Below the pieces are notes generated by a model. The model was not told the DNA's origin, made no database searches, and worked only from the letters and a program-made list of their open reading frames with translations. This document shows, piece by piece, positions 36,349 to 45,950 of a stretch of 64,000 nucleotides of DNA (the stretch's first letter is position 1; every line of letters begins with the position of its first letter). Position numbers and translations under genes: made by a program. The DNA is from Pseudophaeobacter arcticus DSM 23566 (GTDB taxonomy: Bacteria; Pseudomonadota; Alphaproteobacteria; Rhodobacterales; Rhodobacteraceae): NCBI RefSeq assembly GCF_000473205.1, contig NZ_AXBF01000004.1:124001-188000 (forward strand). Direction: 5' to 3'.

Positions 36349-37805
36349 TGGCGGGTGAACAAAGGACGCAGGCGTCTGTTGGTTCTCAAAACCTTGCAAT
36401 GGTTTTTGCCACCTTTCGCCGTCCGCATACGGTTCAAAGGCTGGTTAATTCGGTTCGAAAATACTTCCCTGATATGCCGATCTATGTTGCGGACCAGTCT
36501 GAACCTACGGACGAAATGCGGGACTATTATGCGCGGCATAACTGTAAAGTGGTCTGGATGGAGCTTGACGTAGGCGTCTGCGCGTCGCGCAACGCTGCCG
36601 TTGATCTGGTGACGGAGCCCTATTTCCTCCTGTGTGACGATGACTTCTTTTTTGGCCCCGAAACCAATTTTGATGCTGCGCTGACGCTTTTGGAAGACCA
36701 GACCGATATCGGTGTGGTGGGGGGGCGTCTTTTTGATGTCCACGAGTACGAGGGGGGCAGCAGCGCCGAAAACAGGTTCTGGGAGCTGTTCTTCAGCTAC
36801 GACAAAGACAAGGGAAAATTGGTCACCATTCCTGTTCACTACTTTGCGCCAGACCCAAAATACGCTCAGGGCATTGAGTATTTTGAATGTGACGCTGTGA
36901 TGAATTTTGCAGTTTTTCGCAGGGCAATGATCGACGATCAAATTCGCTGGGATCCGCAGTTTAAATCCAACGGCGAGCATGAGGATTTTTATCTGAACCT
37001 GAAGGTAAATGGTCAGTACCGGGTTGTCTACTCGCCTGGCATTGTTGCCTATCACCACCATCCTTTGCAGCCGAACTATCAAAAGCTGCGCTTCCGCAGT
37101 CACGGGTGGCAGAAATTTCTCGATAAGTGGCATTTGCGGCAGTTCCTGGAGCTGGAGCAGGGGCTGCGCATCACCAATATGGTGCAGGACCTGATCCCTT
37201 ATGCGATAGGTTACCAGGGCTTTTATGAAGGCACGCCTTTAGAGACGCGCAAACAAAATACCGCAGCCGGGTGCCTGCGTCTTTCCAATGTGACGGGCCG
37301 TATATTGCCCACAAAATCCAAAATCAATAATCCAATCAGGACCAGTGTAGCGGGCCGTCTTCAGATTGGCCTTGATGGCAAGGGCGGCTGTTCGGGCGGC
37401 AGCTGGCAAAAACCGATCACAAGGGCTGTGGAGGGGCAACCAGAGGTCATTTTTGATGCCCAGGCATTGGATTTTGAGCTAAAATGCCCTGACAGCTTTG
37501 AAAACGGCGTCGACACCGTGTGTTATCTTTGGCCCCGGCTTGAAGCAGAAGGTATTCACGAAATCACAGGCGTCGAGCTTTACTATTCAGTAGCAATCGG
37601 CGCTGACTATGTGGTTTGGCTGAAACCAGCCCTGCCCTACGGGCAAAAGATCTTTACAAACCAATGGAATGCCTTGGTGATCAACCTGCCGCCGGTAAAT
37701 CGGGATCTCTATGTTGAGGTTGTCGTGGTGAAGGATGGAAACCATCTGTTCAGCACAACCAGCCCAGAGATTTCTTGCGTCAAGGCCACCCAGAGACTGC
37801 ACTAA
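36348..37805 (+). CDS. Two-domain glycosyltransferase (GT2-like plus C-terminal beta domain)
   Basis: The first 280 residues form a GT-A domain with LAMVFATFRRPHTVQRLVNS, VCASRNAAVDLVTEPYFLLC and the acidic motif CDDDFFFGPE, then the sugar-acceptor region SNGEHEDFYLNLKVNG. The order recalls beta-1,4-N-acetylgalactosaminyltransferase-like GTs. The last 200 residues are strand-rich and unassigned. It starts within the stop of the preceding gene and likely adds a successive sugar to the same glycan. Confidence 0.85.
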   Translation: MAGEQRTQASVGSQNLAMVFATFRRPHTVQRLVNSVRKYFPDMPIYVADQSEPTDEMRDYYARHNCKVVWMELDVGVCASRNAAVDLVTEPYFLLCDDDFFFGPETNFDAALTLLEDQTDIGVVGGRLFDVHEYEGGSSAENRFWELFFSYDKDKGKLVTIPVHYFAPDPKYAQGIEYFECDAVMNFAVFRRAMIDDQIRWDPQFKSNGEHEDFYLNLKVNGQYRVVYSPGIVAYHHHPLQPNYQKLRFRSHGWQKFLDKWHLRQFLELEQGLRITNMVQDLIPYAIGYQGFYEGTPLETRKQNTAAGCLRLSNVTGRILPTKSKINNPIRTSVAGRLQIGLDGKGGCSGGSWQKPITRAVEGQPEVIFDAQALDFELKCPDSFENGVDTVCYLWPRLEAEGIHEITGVELYYSVAIGADYVVWLKPALPYGQKIFTNQWNALVINLPPVNRDLYVEVVVVKDGNHLFSTTSPEISCVKATQRLH

Positions 37806-37819
37806 ATCCTGTTGATATC

Positions 37820-37852
37820 TTCGTACCCTCTTATATTTCGAGGGGGTACGAA
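37820..37852. terminator. Hairpin between convergent glycan genes
   Basis: TTCGTACCC at 37820-37828 and GGGTACGAA at 37844-37852 form a perfect 9-bp stem with a 15-base loop, placed between two convergent transcription units. There is no clear T tract, so it may act in both directions only as a pausing or RNA-stabilising structure. Confidence 0.5.
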
Positions 37853-37914
37853 ACCCTGTTGGGCAAGGTGAAGATCAGTGGCGCCCCTGTCTGAACTCTG
37901 AGAGCCCGCGACGG

Positions 37915-38730
37915 CTACATCATCTCGTGGGTGTCGCCGATAACCGTCTCTTTGGTGGCGTCATTCAGAGTGCACCCCCAGGCGGTAAAACTGCGTTCCA
38001 AAAGCTCTACCGCGTTGGCGCGTGTGCCGGGCCAGTCGAGATGGTGGATGTCGGTTTGCCCATTCGCAAAGGTGCGAAACCCATGGGCTGCGCAGAGAGC
38101 TGCTGCATCGACAAAGTGCCAGCCGTTGTTTGCGGCCTGCCGGGACACAATATCGGCAAATTCTTTGCGCCCGAACCCTTGCGCGCCGCGATAGATATGG
38201 GATTGCACGATGACCGGACGATCCCCTACGGCTTTTGCACAGCGCTCAAAATGGGCGGCGATATCTTGCTCTGTGTCCTGAAACCGTTTGACGTCAACCT
38301 CGGGTTCATAGGTTGCATAATAGCCGTCTTTCCAAACATCCGCGAAGGGCACATCGCGCTGATAATTTGGGTTGCCCTGTACATGCAGCTCGCCGAGCTG
38401 GAATTCCACTGAGCTAGAGAATTCCAACAAAAGGACATCAGCTGAAGCAAATTCTGCGCGCTTTTGCCTCCATAGCGCCTGATCAGGGGTCAGGGCACGG
38501 TTGTCAAATGGGTGGAGCGGCGTGCCGTCGCGGCGGGTAAGATAATGGCAGATCTCCGGTACGTCGCGGATCCCTGACAGAATTTCCAGCATGGTTGCGA
38601 TCTGGCCTGCAGATTGAAAATACCCGATGCGCGGAAAAATAACCTCAGTTGCATCATGCCGGGTGATGTACTCTGCTGCCCAATGGAGCCTTGATGTGCC
38701 CAGTGGAAAGAGAGTTGGAGTGGTTTTCAT
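37915..38730 (-). CDS. SGNH/GDSL-like hydrolase candidate, possibly an acetylesterase
   Basis: This 271-residue protein opens TLFPLGTSRLHWAAEYI, where the Ser in GTSR could be the block I nucleophile of an SGNH fold. The segment TDIHHLDW near the C-terminus fits the block V DxxH dyad. A mid-protein DRPVIVQSHIYRG is also compatible. There is no signal peptide. It is co-transcribed with a sulfotransferase gene (4-bp overlap) in a glycan cluster, which would suit acylation or deacylation of the glycan. Family assignment is tentative. Confidence 0.5.
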   Translation of the reverse strand: MKTTPTLFPLGTSRLHWAAEYITRHDATEVIFPRIGYFQSAGQIATMLEILSGIRDVPEICHYLTRRDGTPLHPFDNRALTPDQALWRQKRAEFASADVLLLEFSSSVEFQLGELHVQGNPNYQRDVPFADVWKDGYYATYEPEVDVKRFQDTEQDIAAHFERCAKAVGDRPVIVQSHIYRGAQGFGRKEFADIVSRQAANNGWHFVDAAALCAAHGFRTFANGQTDIHHLDWPGTRANAVELLERSFTAWGCTLNDATKETVIGDTHEMM

Positions 38731-39506
38731 TGATATGCTGCCTGGGTCCAGTCAGAAATATCCAGCCCGGTAAGGCTCGCAAAATCGTCGAACGAGTGCT
38801 TGTGACGCTCTCGCAGCAGCTCAAGAATTTTAGGAGGACATTCTTTACTAGGGCCGGTGAAAACTTTGTTTTCCGGGATGTTGCCTAGATGGCTTTGATC
38901 TAGCCCAATATGGTCAAGCAACGATCCAACCACGGCTTTGGGGTCGGCTTCTAGCCCTGCAAGTGTATGGAACAAAAAGGAGGACCGGGGAAAGACGCTT
39001 AGCCACCGCTTGAGGGGCGCCAGATAGTCCCCCATGTCGATAACATGACGCATATTGGCAATCTGCCACAGCGCATCATCGTCTTCCAGTTCGTTCCGCC
39101 GCCCTGCAATCATGCGGATGGCAGACCAGTCCCGTTCGATTGGATTGCGGAAAATCGCAAAGAGTTTCACATCTGGGCAGCGATCGTGCAGTTCCTGGAT
39201 CCGCTCAAGAGGAGCGGTCATATATGCCGGAGAAATCTCGCCCGCCACTTCGCCCTCGGGGGTGCCCGAAAAAATATCGAAATACTGGTCCCAGCTCAGG
39301 TTTTTGTTGGGACCGTCAAGAAACTGAATTTCCTTTGGCAGGGTGTTTAAAACCACGCCATCAGATTCAGCGTTGGAAAGGAAATCACGGCATCCCGGCA
39401 TGGCTGGAAAGGACACTCCGGGGCAATAGCGCAGCGCCTCAAAGGCGTAGGTGGTGCCGCTCTTTTGAGCGCCTATTCCAATGAAGTCAGGACCTGTCTG
39501 GGACAT
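38727..39506 (-). CDS. PAPS-dependent sulfotransferase-family protein
   Basis: This protein of about 259 residues has the 5'-phosphosulfate loop DFIGIGAQKSGTTYAFEAL at the start and the 3'-phosphate motif KLFAIFRNPIERDWSAIRM near residue 115. Both are diagnostic of the P-loop sulfotransferase family (heparan/carbohydrate type). The start at 39504-39506 (MSQTGPDF) fits the family better than an upstream ATG. It precedes the SGNH-like gene in one operon. Glycan sulfation is the likely role. Confidence 0.87.
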   Translation of the reverse strand: MSQTGPDFIGIGAQKSGTTYAFEALRYCPGVSFPAMPGCRDFLSNAESDGVVLNTLPKEIQFLDGPNKNLSWDQYFDIFSGTPEGEVAGEISPAYMTAPLERIQELHDRCPDVKLFAIFRNPIERDWSAIRMIAGRRNELEDDDALWQIANMRHVIDMGDYLAPLKRWLSVFPRSSFLFHTLAGLEADPKAVVGSLLDHIGLDQSHLGNIPENKVFTGPSKECPPKILELLRERHKHSFDDFASLTGLDISDWTQAAYQ

Positions 39507-39874
39507 GCGAAACCTTTGTGATTTATGTGCGGTCAAAAGGTAGGAAACGGGCCTGGATGTCAAGGCAATTCTTGGCCGTTTGAGTGCAGGAATTTGGCGA
39601 ATTCCTTGCCCTCAGGGTAAAGGAATTCTTCCTGAATTGCCGTCTCAAGATCGCTGAAAATCACATCCGATTGTGAAGAAATAAAATAGCTAATTCAATA
39701 TGGTGCAACTTGGTTTTGGGGCTGGCCCTAGCTCCGCTGCGCAGAACCCGTCAGGCCGTGGAGGCCCTGTCTGTCTGTGGAACTAAAACCCCTCACCCAA
39801 AGCCTGTGCTTCTTGTCTGTTCTGGGCGCCAATAATGACTGTTGGCGCTGGTTTTTCGGATGTCGGGGGCTTGG
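39507..39874. other. Non-coding stretch upstream of the sulfotransferase operon
   Basis: No gene is seen. It must carry the promoter of the minus-strand sulfotransferase operon. The part around 39640-39720 is A/T-rich, and I could not pick reliable hexamers. Confidence 0.3.
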
Positions 39875-41593
39875 CTATTTGTACCCAAGCTGGGCATTGA
39901 GCACGCGCACCCCCTGGTGCGAAGCGGCGGCCATTTCTGCCGCCTGGGTGTGATCGCTGTCATGCGCCTGTCGCGCCGCAAATGTTTCTGCAACACGCTC
40001 AAGCCAGCCCTGATCAGGATCCGCGCCGAGAAAACGCAAAATGCGGCGTCCTTCCGCGCGGGGGGCGGCACAGAGTTCTTCGTAGCGCAGCAGGGTAAAC
40101 TGGGTTGGATCAAGCCGCTTGGCCACGCCGAGCGCCTCAGCGACGCGGGCACTCCAGATGTCGAGATAGGGGGCCAGGGTCTCTGGGGCCTCGCTGGTGG
40201 CCGTAGGCAGCCCCGGTGACGTTGCCAGCAGTTCAGCCCAGGAGGTTTCTCCAAGCGCGGCCAAGGTACGATAGCCATGATGGTTCCGCATCGACAGTGC
40301 GGTGGGGGCAGCCTCGCGTACCATCAAAATGATCCTCAGATCGGGCCAGAGGGTCAGCAATTCCTCAAGATGGTGCGCGTAATCAGGGGTCTTATCGATC
40401 AGGATGGAAGCCTGCGCGGAGGCCCGGTAATAGGCGGCCATATATCGGGCAAAGCGCGCTACGGTTAGCTCAGGTTCGGTGCTCACGATCCGGTCGAGAA
40501 ACGCGCGCAGATGGGTTGGAGACTTGCCGGCACGGCGCGCATTGGCTTCGGCGATCACCTGGGTGGGAGTAAAGCGCACCTCAAGGAAACTGTCGATGAG
40601 CGCGCGCGCAGGCACAGATGCAGTGCCAAAGCGGGCCTGAAGCAGCGGCAAATCCTGGCTTTCGTTGAGACAGAACAGCCCTGGGTGGTCGCTCAACGCG
40701 TCGGCAAGTGCGGTCGAGCCGGTCCGGCCTGGTCCGACAATTACCGCGCGCAGGCAGGCACTATCGAGATCCATCAGCTCTGGCCGCGGAACGGAGTCAA
40801 ACTCCCCACCATAGCCAAGTTGGGCAGGGGTTCCGAGGCTGGAAATATCGGATTGCAGCTTGATTACCCGCTGCGCCGAGGTGCGAAAACCCTCCGGCCG
40901 GGACCGGTAGGCCAGCCAGACATAGCCCTCTGGATGGATACGGGTGAGTGGTTCACCGGGCGGGCACCGGAGATGATTGCCAATCTTGCCCGGGGTCTGC
41001 GCATCTTTGGGGCGGGCTTTGAAAAAGAGCAGGTTCTGCCGGTACCACCAATCCACCTGGGAATCAGTCCAGAGCGCGGGGCGAATGAAATCGTAGGTGT
41101 CATAGCCTTGGGATTCGAAGAGACTGGCCCAGTATTCCGGCCACATTTCGTTGACATGCCCGTCCCCACCCTGGAAGGGGAGCGCGGCACTGAACAACAC
41201 GTTGTCTGAGATCGCGCACAGATCCTCGACAAAGCTGGCGGCGCGCGTGGGTGGGAGGTGTTCGGCAACCTCTACACAAATTGCGAGATCCGCTCTTTCA
41301 AAAGTTGAAAACCGCTGTGTCAGATTGCGCGCAACAAAACAGTCTTGCGGAATGGCCAGTGTTGCAGGATCCACATATTCCCCATCAATCAGGGTAACCG
41401 TTTTTGCGCCGAGTTCCCGGGCTGCAAGGCTCCAGTTTCCTGTGCCACCCCCGACATCCGTCACCGACTCAAATGGGATGCCCGCCTCTAACAGTATCGG
41501 CAAGACAGTCCTGGCAGCCAGTTGAGAACGCTCCTGAATACGCGCATGAAAGCTGGCGTCGTATACGGTAGAGTTTGTGGTATTTTTATTCAC
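39875..41593 (-). CDS. Fusion of an SAM-dependent methyltransferase and a sulfotransferase
   Basis: Residues 1-195 form a class I methyltransferase: motif I DVGGGTGNWSLAA at 46-58, the acidic end of strand 2 at LIDGEY, and CVEVAEHLPP at 106-115. A linker leads to a second domain from about residue 280 with the PAPS P-loop VGPGRTGSTALADAL (286-300) and the 3'-phosphate motif LMVREAAPTALSMRNHHG (423-440), which is a sulfotransferase. Both domains appear complete. The fusion suggests that methylation and sulfation are performed on the same acceptor, probably a glycan or small metabolite. The gene is monocistronic within the glycan cluster. Confidence 0.85.
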   Translation of the reverse strand: MNKNTTNSTVYDASFHARIQERSQLAARTVLPILLEAGIPFESVTDVGGGTGNWSLAARELGAKTVTLIDGEYVDPATLAIPQDCFVARNLTQRFSTFERADLAICVEVAEHLPPTRAASFVEDLCAISDNVLFSAALPFQGGDGHVNEMWPEYWASLFESQGYDTYDFIRPALWTDSQVDWWYRQNLLFFKARPKDAQTPGKIGNHLRCPPGEPLTRIHPEGYVWLAYRSRPEGFRTSAQRVIKLQSDISSLGTPAQLGYGGEFDSVPRPELMDLDSACLRAVIVGPGRTGSTALADALSDHPGLFCLNESQDLPLLQARFGTASVPARALIDSFLEVRFTPTQVIAEANARRAGKSPTHLRAFLDRIVSTEPELTVARFARYMAAYYRASAQASILIDKTPDYAHHLEELLTLWPDLRIILMVREAAPTALSMRNHHGYRTLAALGETSWAELLATSPGLPTATSEAPETLAPYLDIWSARVAEALGVAKRLDPTQFTLLRYEELCAAPRAEGRRILRFLGADPDQGWLERVAETFAARQAHDSDHTQAAEMAAASHQGVRVLNAQLGYK

Positions 41594-42020
41594 ATGGAAC
41601 CTCGCAGCAGGTATGCAGACGGCAACTGGCGATCTCCAATAACGTCCTGCTATCTATCCAGAAGGCTTTCCTCATTGTCCAGAGCCGCGAGGGTCTTCAG
41701 CTTTTGAGCAGCGCAATTTTATCACACGTTACGGTTGATGCCCTCTGTCTCTCGTTTGTCTCACCGAAGTAAAGATTTGGCGCCCCTCCGGTCGAGGGCG
41801 AGGTGGCTTGTCCAGCCCGTTCTACCAGCTTGTTCCAAATATCGGGGTCACGATCTGACGGCTTTTGCGCCGTCTGTGTCAATCGGGCGGCTGGATTTCA
41901 GATCTGGGGTCATTGAAGATTTCTGAAACACTTAGCACCAGTGGAAGAGCGCCGACCACTTGCGAGTCCTTTAAGAAGCTGTAAAAAACTTGGGAACGAA
42001 AATTTTCTAGGTGCCTTTCA
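41594..42020. other. Divergent intergenic region in the glycan cluster
   Basis: This region lies between two divergent genes and presumably holds both promoters. I see no clear gene. A TTG-initiated frame of 61 codons on the minus strand (41697-41882) lacks a ribosome site and family resemblance. Confidence 0.3.
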
Positions 42021-42689
42021 ATGAGAATTCTATTTGCAGCAGGGAGCAGGTCGGGAAGTGAGTTTTCGATCCAGCTCATAACTGCACTTCTCGGCGGCAA
42101 GGAGCCTGAACCCTTGGCGCGTGTCCATTCTGCGCGGGAATCTCATCAAGGAGATTGGTCACCAGCCTATTCATTCTTCAAACAACAAGAAAAGATTGAA
42201 GATTTTGTGACGGTTCACCAACTGGAGGCCCTGAAATTTGAGGATCCAGGGGTTGATGACGATGCCTATACTTTGCTTGACGGCTTTCCGGATGCGATTG
42301 TGATTGCAACCTACCGCCCGCTTGAAAAAGTCATCAATTCCCATGGGAATATCAAGCCATGGGGCATGGCTCCTGACACAGTTGAACGCAACTGGACCAA
42401 TAACTTGCGCTTTTTTGAGCATGCCAAAAGCAAAAATAGACTGATCATGATCCCGTTGGAAAACAAAGACGCCTTTGACGTCGCCGCCGCCTTTGAAACG
42501 CTGGGATGCAAGCCAAGCCCAAGCTGGGATACGTTTTGGCAGGCTTGGCCCATTGTGAACGATCTGGTCAGCCAAAAGAAGATCAGCAATGACGCCTCAG
42601 AGGTTTCCTTTTTCATGAGCCGCGAGGAGGTTCTGGCAAAATACCCGGAGACCGAGGACAATGAGCGGCGCTATGAGGCGCTGCTTTAG
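42021..42689 (+). CDS. Sulfotransferase-like P-loop protein
   Basis: This 222-residue protein begins MRILFAAGSRSGSEFSIQLI, where SRSGSEF resembles the 5'-phosphosulfate loop. IVIATYRPLEKVINSHGNIK at about residue 95 resembles the 3'-phosphate motif with the Arg/Ser pattern. It is short for a sulfotransferase and could also be a nucleotide-binding relative. It stands between the methyltransferase-sulfotransferase fusion and the arsenic locus and is the last gene with the A/T-richer style of the glycan cluster. Confidence 0.55.
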   Translation: MRILFAAGSRSGSEFSIQLITALLGGKEPEPLARVHSARESHQGDWSPAYSFFKQQEKIEDFVTVHQLEALKFEDPGVDDDAYTLLDGFPDAIVIATYRPLEKVINSHGNIKPWGMAPDTVERNWTNNLRFFEHAKSKNRLIMIPLENKDAFDVAAAFETLGCKPSPSWDTFWQAWPIVNDLVSQKKISNDASEVSFFMSREEVLAKYPETEDNERRYEALL

Positions 42690-42882
42690 GCAGGGGTTTC
42701 ACGCTGGGCGGTGCTTCTTCCTTGATGCCCGTTATCGAGGCCATAACAATGTGGCCGCCGCTCGCGGAGAACGTTTGAGCAAGGCTGCATAAAAAACTTG
42801 GTTTGAGCGCCCCGTGCTTGTATCTGGGCGAGGCAGTGAACCGGGCGGCCCCTGGGCGGCCATGGCCTCAAAGGATTTTTCC

Positions 42883-43932
42883 ATGACCCTCCCCCCTGCC
42901 CCACCCGATTCTGCTATTGGATTTTTTGAACGCTACCTGACCGTCTGGATTGCGCTTGCCATGGGCGCAGGCATCGCACTGGGCGCTTTTGCGCCGGGTC
43001 TGGTCAATGCCATTGCTGCAGCCGAGGTCTATTCGATCAACCTGGTTGTGGCGGTGCTGATCTGGGCCATGGTTTATCCGATGATGGTTGGCGTTGATTT
43101 TGGCGCGGTCTCTGGCGTTGCCCGCCAACCCAAGGGTTTGGTGGTGACGCTTGTGGTCAACTGGCTGATCAAACCCTTTACCATGGCCTTTCTGGCGGTG
43201 TTGTTTTTTGACACCCTGTTCGCGCCCTGGATCACGCCAGAAGATGCCGCGCAATATACCGCCGGGTTGATCCTGTTGGGGGCGGCGCCCTGTACCGCCA
43301 TGGTTTTTGTCTGGTCGCAGCTCACCCGCGGGGATGCCACCTATACGCTGGTGCAGGTCTCGGTGAATGATCTGATCATGGTGGTGGCCTTTGCCCCGAT
43401 CGTGGCCTTTCTGCTGGGCGTCACCGATATCTCGGTGCCCTGGTCTACCCTGGTTCTGGCCACCCTGCTGTATGTGGTGCTGCCTTTGATTGCAGGCCTC
43501 CTCACCCGGCGCATTCTGGGATCACAGGAGCGGATTGATGCCTTTATGGCCCGCGTCAAACCTTTGTCCGTCATCGGCTTGATCGCCACCGTGGTGATCC
43601 TGTTTGGGCTTCAGGGTGAGGTCATTCTGGCCAAGCCCATGGTGATTGCGCTGATTGCGGTGCCGATCCTGATTCAAAGCTACGGCATGTTTGCGATCGC
43701 CTATGGGGCAGCCCATGCGCTGAAGGTTCCGCACCGTATCGCAGCCCCCTGCGCGATGATTGCCACCTCAAACTTTTTTGAGTTGGCCGTGGCGGTTGCG
43801 ATCAGCCTGTTTGGCCTGAACTCCGGCGCAGCCCTGGCCACCGTTGTCGGGGTACTGGTCGAAGTGCCGGTCATGCTGTCACTGGTGGCCTTTGCCAATC
43901 GCACCCGCAGCAGGTTCCCGGGCCATAGCTAA
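42883..43932 (+). CDS. acr3: Arsenite efflux transporter Acr3
   Basis: This protein of about 349 residues and ten membrane segments belongs to the ACR3 (BART superfamily) group. It contains the conserved Cys in [21 protein letters not shown] and the early motif [20 protein letters not shown]. It expels As(III) using the proton gradient. The ATG at 42883 has AAAGGA 7 bp upstream; earlier in-frame ATGs lack such a site. It lies 150 bp upstream of the ArsR-ArsC fusion gene but is separated from it by a strong hairpin. Confidence 0.93.
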   Translation: MTLPPAPPDSAIGFFERYLTVWIALAMGAGIALGAFAPGLVNAIAAAEVYSINLVVAVLIWAMVYPMMVGVDFGAVSGVARQPKGLVVTLVVNWLIKPFTMAFLAVLFFDTLFAPWITPEDAAQYTAGLILLGAAPCTAMVFVWSQLTRGDATYTLVQVSVNDLIMVVAFAPIVAFLLGVTDISVPWSTLVLATLLYVVLPLIAGLLTRRILGSQERIDAFMARVKPLSVIGLIATVVILFGLQGEVILAKPMVIALIAVPILIQSYGMFAIAYGAAHALKVPHRIAAPCAMIATSNFFELAVAVAISLFGLNSGAALATVVGVLVEVPVMLSLVAFANRTRSRFPGHS

Positions 43933-43947
43933 CACCCGATAGGTGGC

Positions 43948-43976
43948 AGCCCTGATCGGTGATTTTGATCAGGGCT
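43948..43976 (+). terminator. Strong hairpin after acr3
   Basis: AGCCCTGATC at 43948-43957 and GATCAGGGCT at 43967-43976 make a perfect 10-bp stem with a 9-base loop. No T tract follows. It lies between acr3 and the promoter of the next ars operon, so it could end or attenuate the acr3 transcript. Confidence 0.55.
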
Positions 43977-44031
43977 AAACACGTCTGCCTCTTGCCAAAC
44001 TGCAGTGCACGCCCCGGCGCTGCGCTAAATT

Positions 44032-44073
44032 TTGGCACAAACCCCATTGCCACAGATTATCTATTTCGATAAT
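44032..44073 (+). promoter_or_regulatory. Promoter with overlapping ArsR-type operator
   Basis: TTGGCA at 44032-44037 and GATTAT at 44055-44060 are spaced by 17 bp, forming a reasonable sigma70 promoter ahead of the ATG at 44083. The inverted repeat ATTATC (44056-44061) and GATAAT (44068-44073) covers the -10 element. A repressor of the ArsR/SmtB type bound here would block transcription, and the first gene of the operon encodes such a domain. Confidence 0.65.
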
Positions 44074-44082
44074 ACGTGAAAT

Positions 44083-44940
44083 ATGGAAAAACAGATTCCC
44101 CTCCGCTTATCCGTCCTTGGGCACCCCCAGCGCCTTGCGGTGTTCCGCTTGCTGATGCGGCGCTATCCCGATCATGTCCCCGCCGGGGAGATCAGCGCGG
44201 TTTTGGACATTAAGGCCAGCACATTATCGTCATATCTTTCTGCTTTGATGCAGGCGGATCTGGTGACCAAAACCCGCGCCGGCACCTGGCTGCGGTATCA
44301 GGTCAATATGAATACGACACGTGAAACGCTCGACGCGCTTTATCTGGACTGCTGTAGGGGCCGCCCGGATTTGTGCACATCCTTTCAGCAGTCTGCTGCG
44401 TCAGAGGAAAGACAAATGACTGACCGGAAATACAACGTTCTCTTTATATGTACGGGCAATTCCGCCCGCTCCATTTTTGCTGAGGCGATCCTGAATTCAA
44501 AAGGTCAGGATCGATTCCAGGTCTTTTCAGCCGGCACCACGCCGCACTCCAGTCTCAACCCTATTGCGCTGGAGATGCTCAAATCCAAAGGCCATGATGT
44601 CAGCGGCTTACGGTCCAAGAACATCGAGGAGTTCATGGGCGAGGATGCGCCGCAGTTCGACTTTGTCTTTACCGTCTGTGACCAGGCCGCAAATGAGCAA
44701 TGCCCCACCTGGGATGGTCAACCGATCAGCGCCCATTGGGGTATGCCCGACCCGGTCAAGGCCACCGGTACCGATGCCGAAAAAAGCCTCGCGTTCCATC
44801 AGGCCTACGGGGTGTTGTTGCATCGTCTGCAGGGGTTTGCCGCTCTGCCATTTGACCAGTTGGACCGCATTTCCCTGCAAGGTGTCGTCGACGAGATCGC
44901 CCAAATATCTGACCTGACCTCTGACCTGACATCTGAATAG
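44083..44940 (+). CDS. ArsR-ArsC fusion: arsenic-responsive repressor joined to LMW-phosphatase-type arsenate reductase
   Basis: Residues 1-100 form an ArsR winged helix ([16 protein letters not shown], then [20 protein letters not shown]) with a Cys-rich stretch at 90-98 (CCRGRPDLC) that could bind As(III). From residue 117 a thioredoxin-type arsenate reductase follows, [19 protein letters not shown], with the CX5R catalytic loop at 123-129 and further Cys in [11 protein letters not shown]. An internal ATG at 44416 has its own GAGGAAAG site, so free ArsC might also be made. The stop is 8 bp before the GAPDH gene. Confidence 0.9.
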   Translation: MEKQIPLRLSVLGHPQRLAVFRLLMRRYPDHVPAGEISAVLDIKASTLSSYLSALMQADLVTKTRAGTWLRYQVNMNTTRETLDALYLDCCRGRPDLCTSFQQSAASEERQMTDRKYNVLFICTGNSARSIFAEAILNSKGQDRFQVFSAGTTPHSSLNPIALEMLKSKGHDVSGLRSKNIEEFMGEDAPQFDFVFTVCDQAANEQCPTWDGQPISAHWGMPDPVKATGTDAEKSLAFHQAYGVLLHRLQGFAALPFDQLDRISLQGVVDEIAQISDLTSDLTSE

Positions 44941-44948
44941 GACACATC

Positions 44949-45950
44949 ATGACTGTTTATGCTCTGAACGGCCTCGGCCGAATGGGAAAGCTTGCGCTGA
45001 AACCGCTGCTCGACAGTGGTGTTGAAATTGCCTGGATCAACGATGCCGTTGGCAGCCCAGAGATGCACGCGCATCTGTTGGAATTTGACTCGGTGCATGG
45101 TCGCTGGGACGCCGCGTTTCACCATGACGCGGCCTCCATCACCATCAATGGCACCCGGCTGCCAACCCATTGTGAACGCCGACTTGAGGATCTGCCCCTG
45201 CAGGGAGTTGACGTGGTGATTGACTGCACCGGGGTGTTCAAGACCGAGGCCAAGCTGGCGCCCTATTTTGATGCGGGTGTCAAAAAGGTCGTGGTCTCTG
45301 CCCCCGTCAAGGATGGCGACGCCGCCAATATCGTCATTGGTGTGAATGATGATATCTACCAGCCAGATCGCCACCGGATCATCACCGCCGCCAGTTGCAC
45401 CACCAATTGCCTGGCTCCGGTGGTCAAGGTGATCCACGAATCCCTTGGCATCAAACACGGCTCGATCACCACCATCCATGACGTGACCAACACCCAGACT
45501 ATTGTGGACCGACCCGCCAAAGATTTGCGCCGGGCACGTTCGGCGCTGACCAATCTGATCCCGACCACCACCGGCAGCGCCACGGCGATTACGCTGATCT
45601 ACCCCGAGCTCAAGGGCAAGCTGAACGGCCATGCGGTGCGGGTGCCACTGCTGAATGCCTCGATCACCGATTGTGTGTTTGAGGTGGAGCGCGAAACCAC
45701 CGCAGAAGAGGTCAACGCCCTGTTCAAGGCAGCCTCCGAAGAAGGTTCGCTCAAAGGTATCCTCGGCTATGAGACCCGCCCGCTGGTGTCTGCGGATTAC
45801 ACCAATGACCAGCGCTCCAGCATCATCGACGCGCCCTCGACCATGGTGATCAATGGCACCCAGGTCAAAATCTATGCTTGGTATGACAATGAAATGGGCT
45901 ATGCTTTCCGTCTGGTGGATGTGGCCCGCATGGTTGGGGATCAGCTGTGA
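44949..45950 (+). CDS. gap: Glyceraldehyde-3-phosphate dehydrogenase of the ars operon
   Basis: This 333-residue GAPDH has the NAD loop [15 protein letters not shown] and the catalytic Cys in [11 protein letters not shown]. In the ArsJ system, GAPDH uses arsenate instead of phosphate to form 1-arseno-3-phosphoglycerate, which ArsJ exports. Its place between the ArsR-ArsC fusion and arsJ, with a GTGA overlap to the latter, supports that dedicated role over central glycolysis. Confidence 0.93.
   Translation: MTVYALNGLGRMGKLALKPLLDSGVEIAWINDAVGSPEMHAHLLEFDSVHGRWDAAFHHDAASITINGTRLPTHCERRLEDLPLQGVDVVIDCTGVFKTEAKLAPYFDAGVKKVVVSAPVKDGDAANIVIGVNDDIYQPDRHRIITAASCTTNCLAPVVKVIHESLGIKHGSITTIHDVTNTQTIVDRPAKDLRRARSALTNLIPTTTGSATAITLIYPELKGKLNGHAVRVPLLNASITDCVFEVERETTAEEVNALFKAASEEGSLKGILGYETRPLVSADYTNDQRSSIIDAPSTMVINGTQVKIYAWYDNEMGYAFRLVDVARMVGDQL

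Noticed and set aside
41697..41882. A 61-codon minus-strand frame with a TTG start in the glycan cluster
   Set aside because: No ribosome site, no family resemblance, and a rare start codon.
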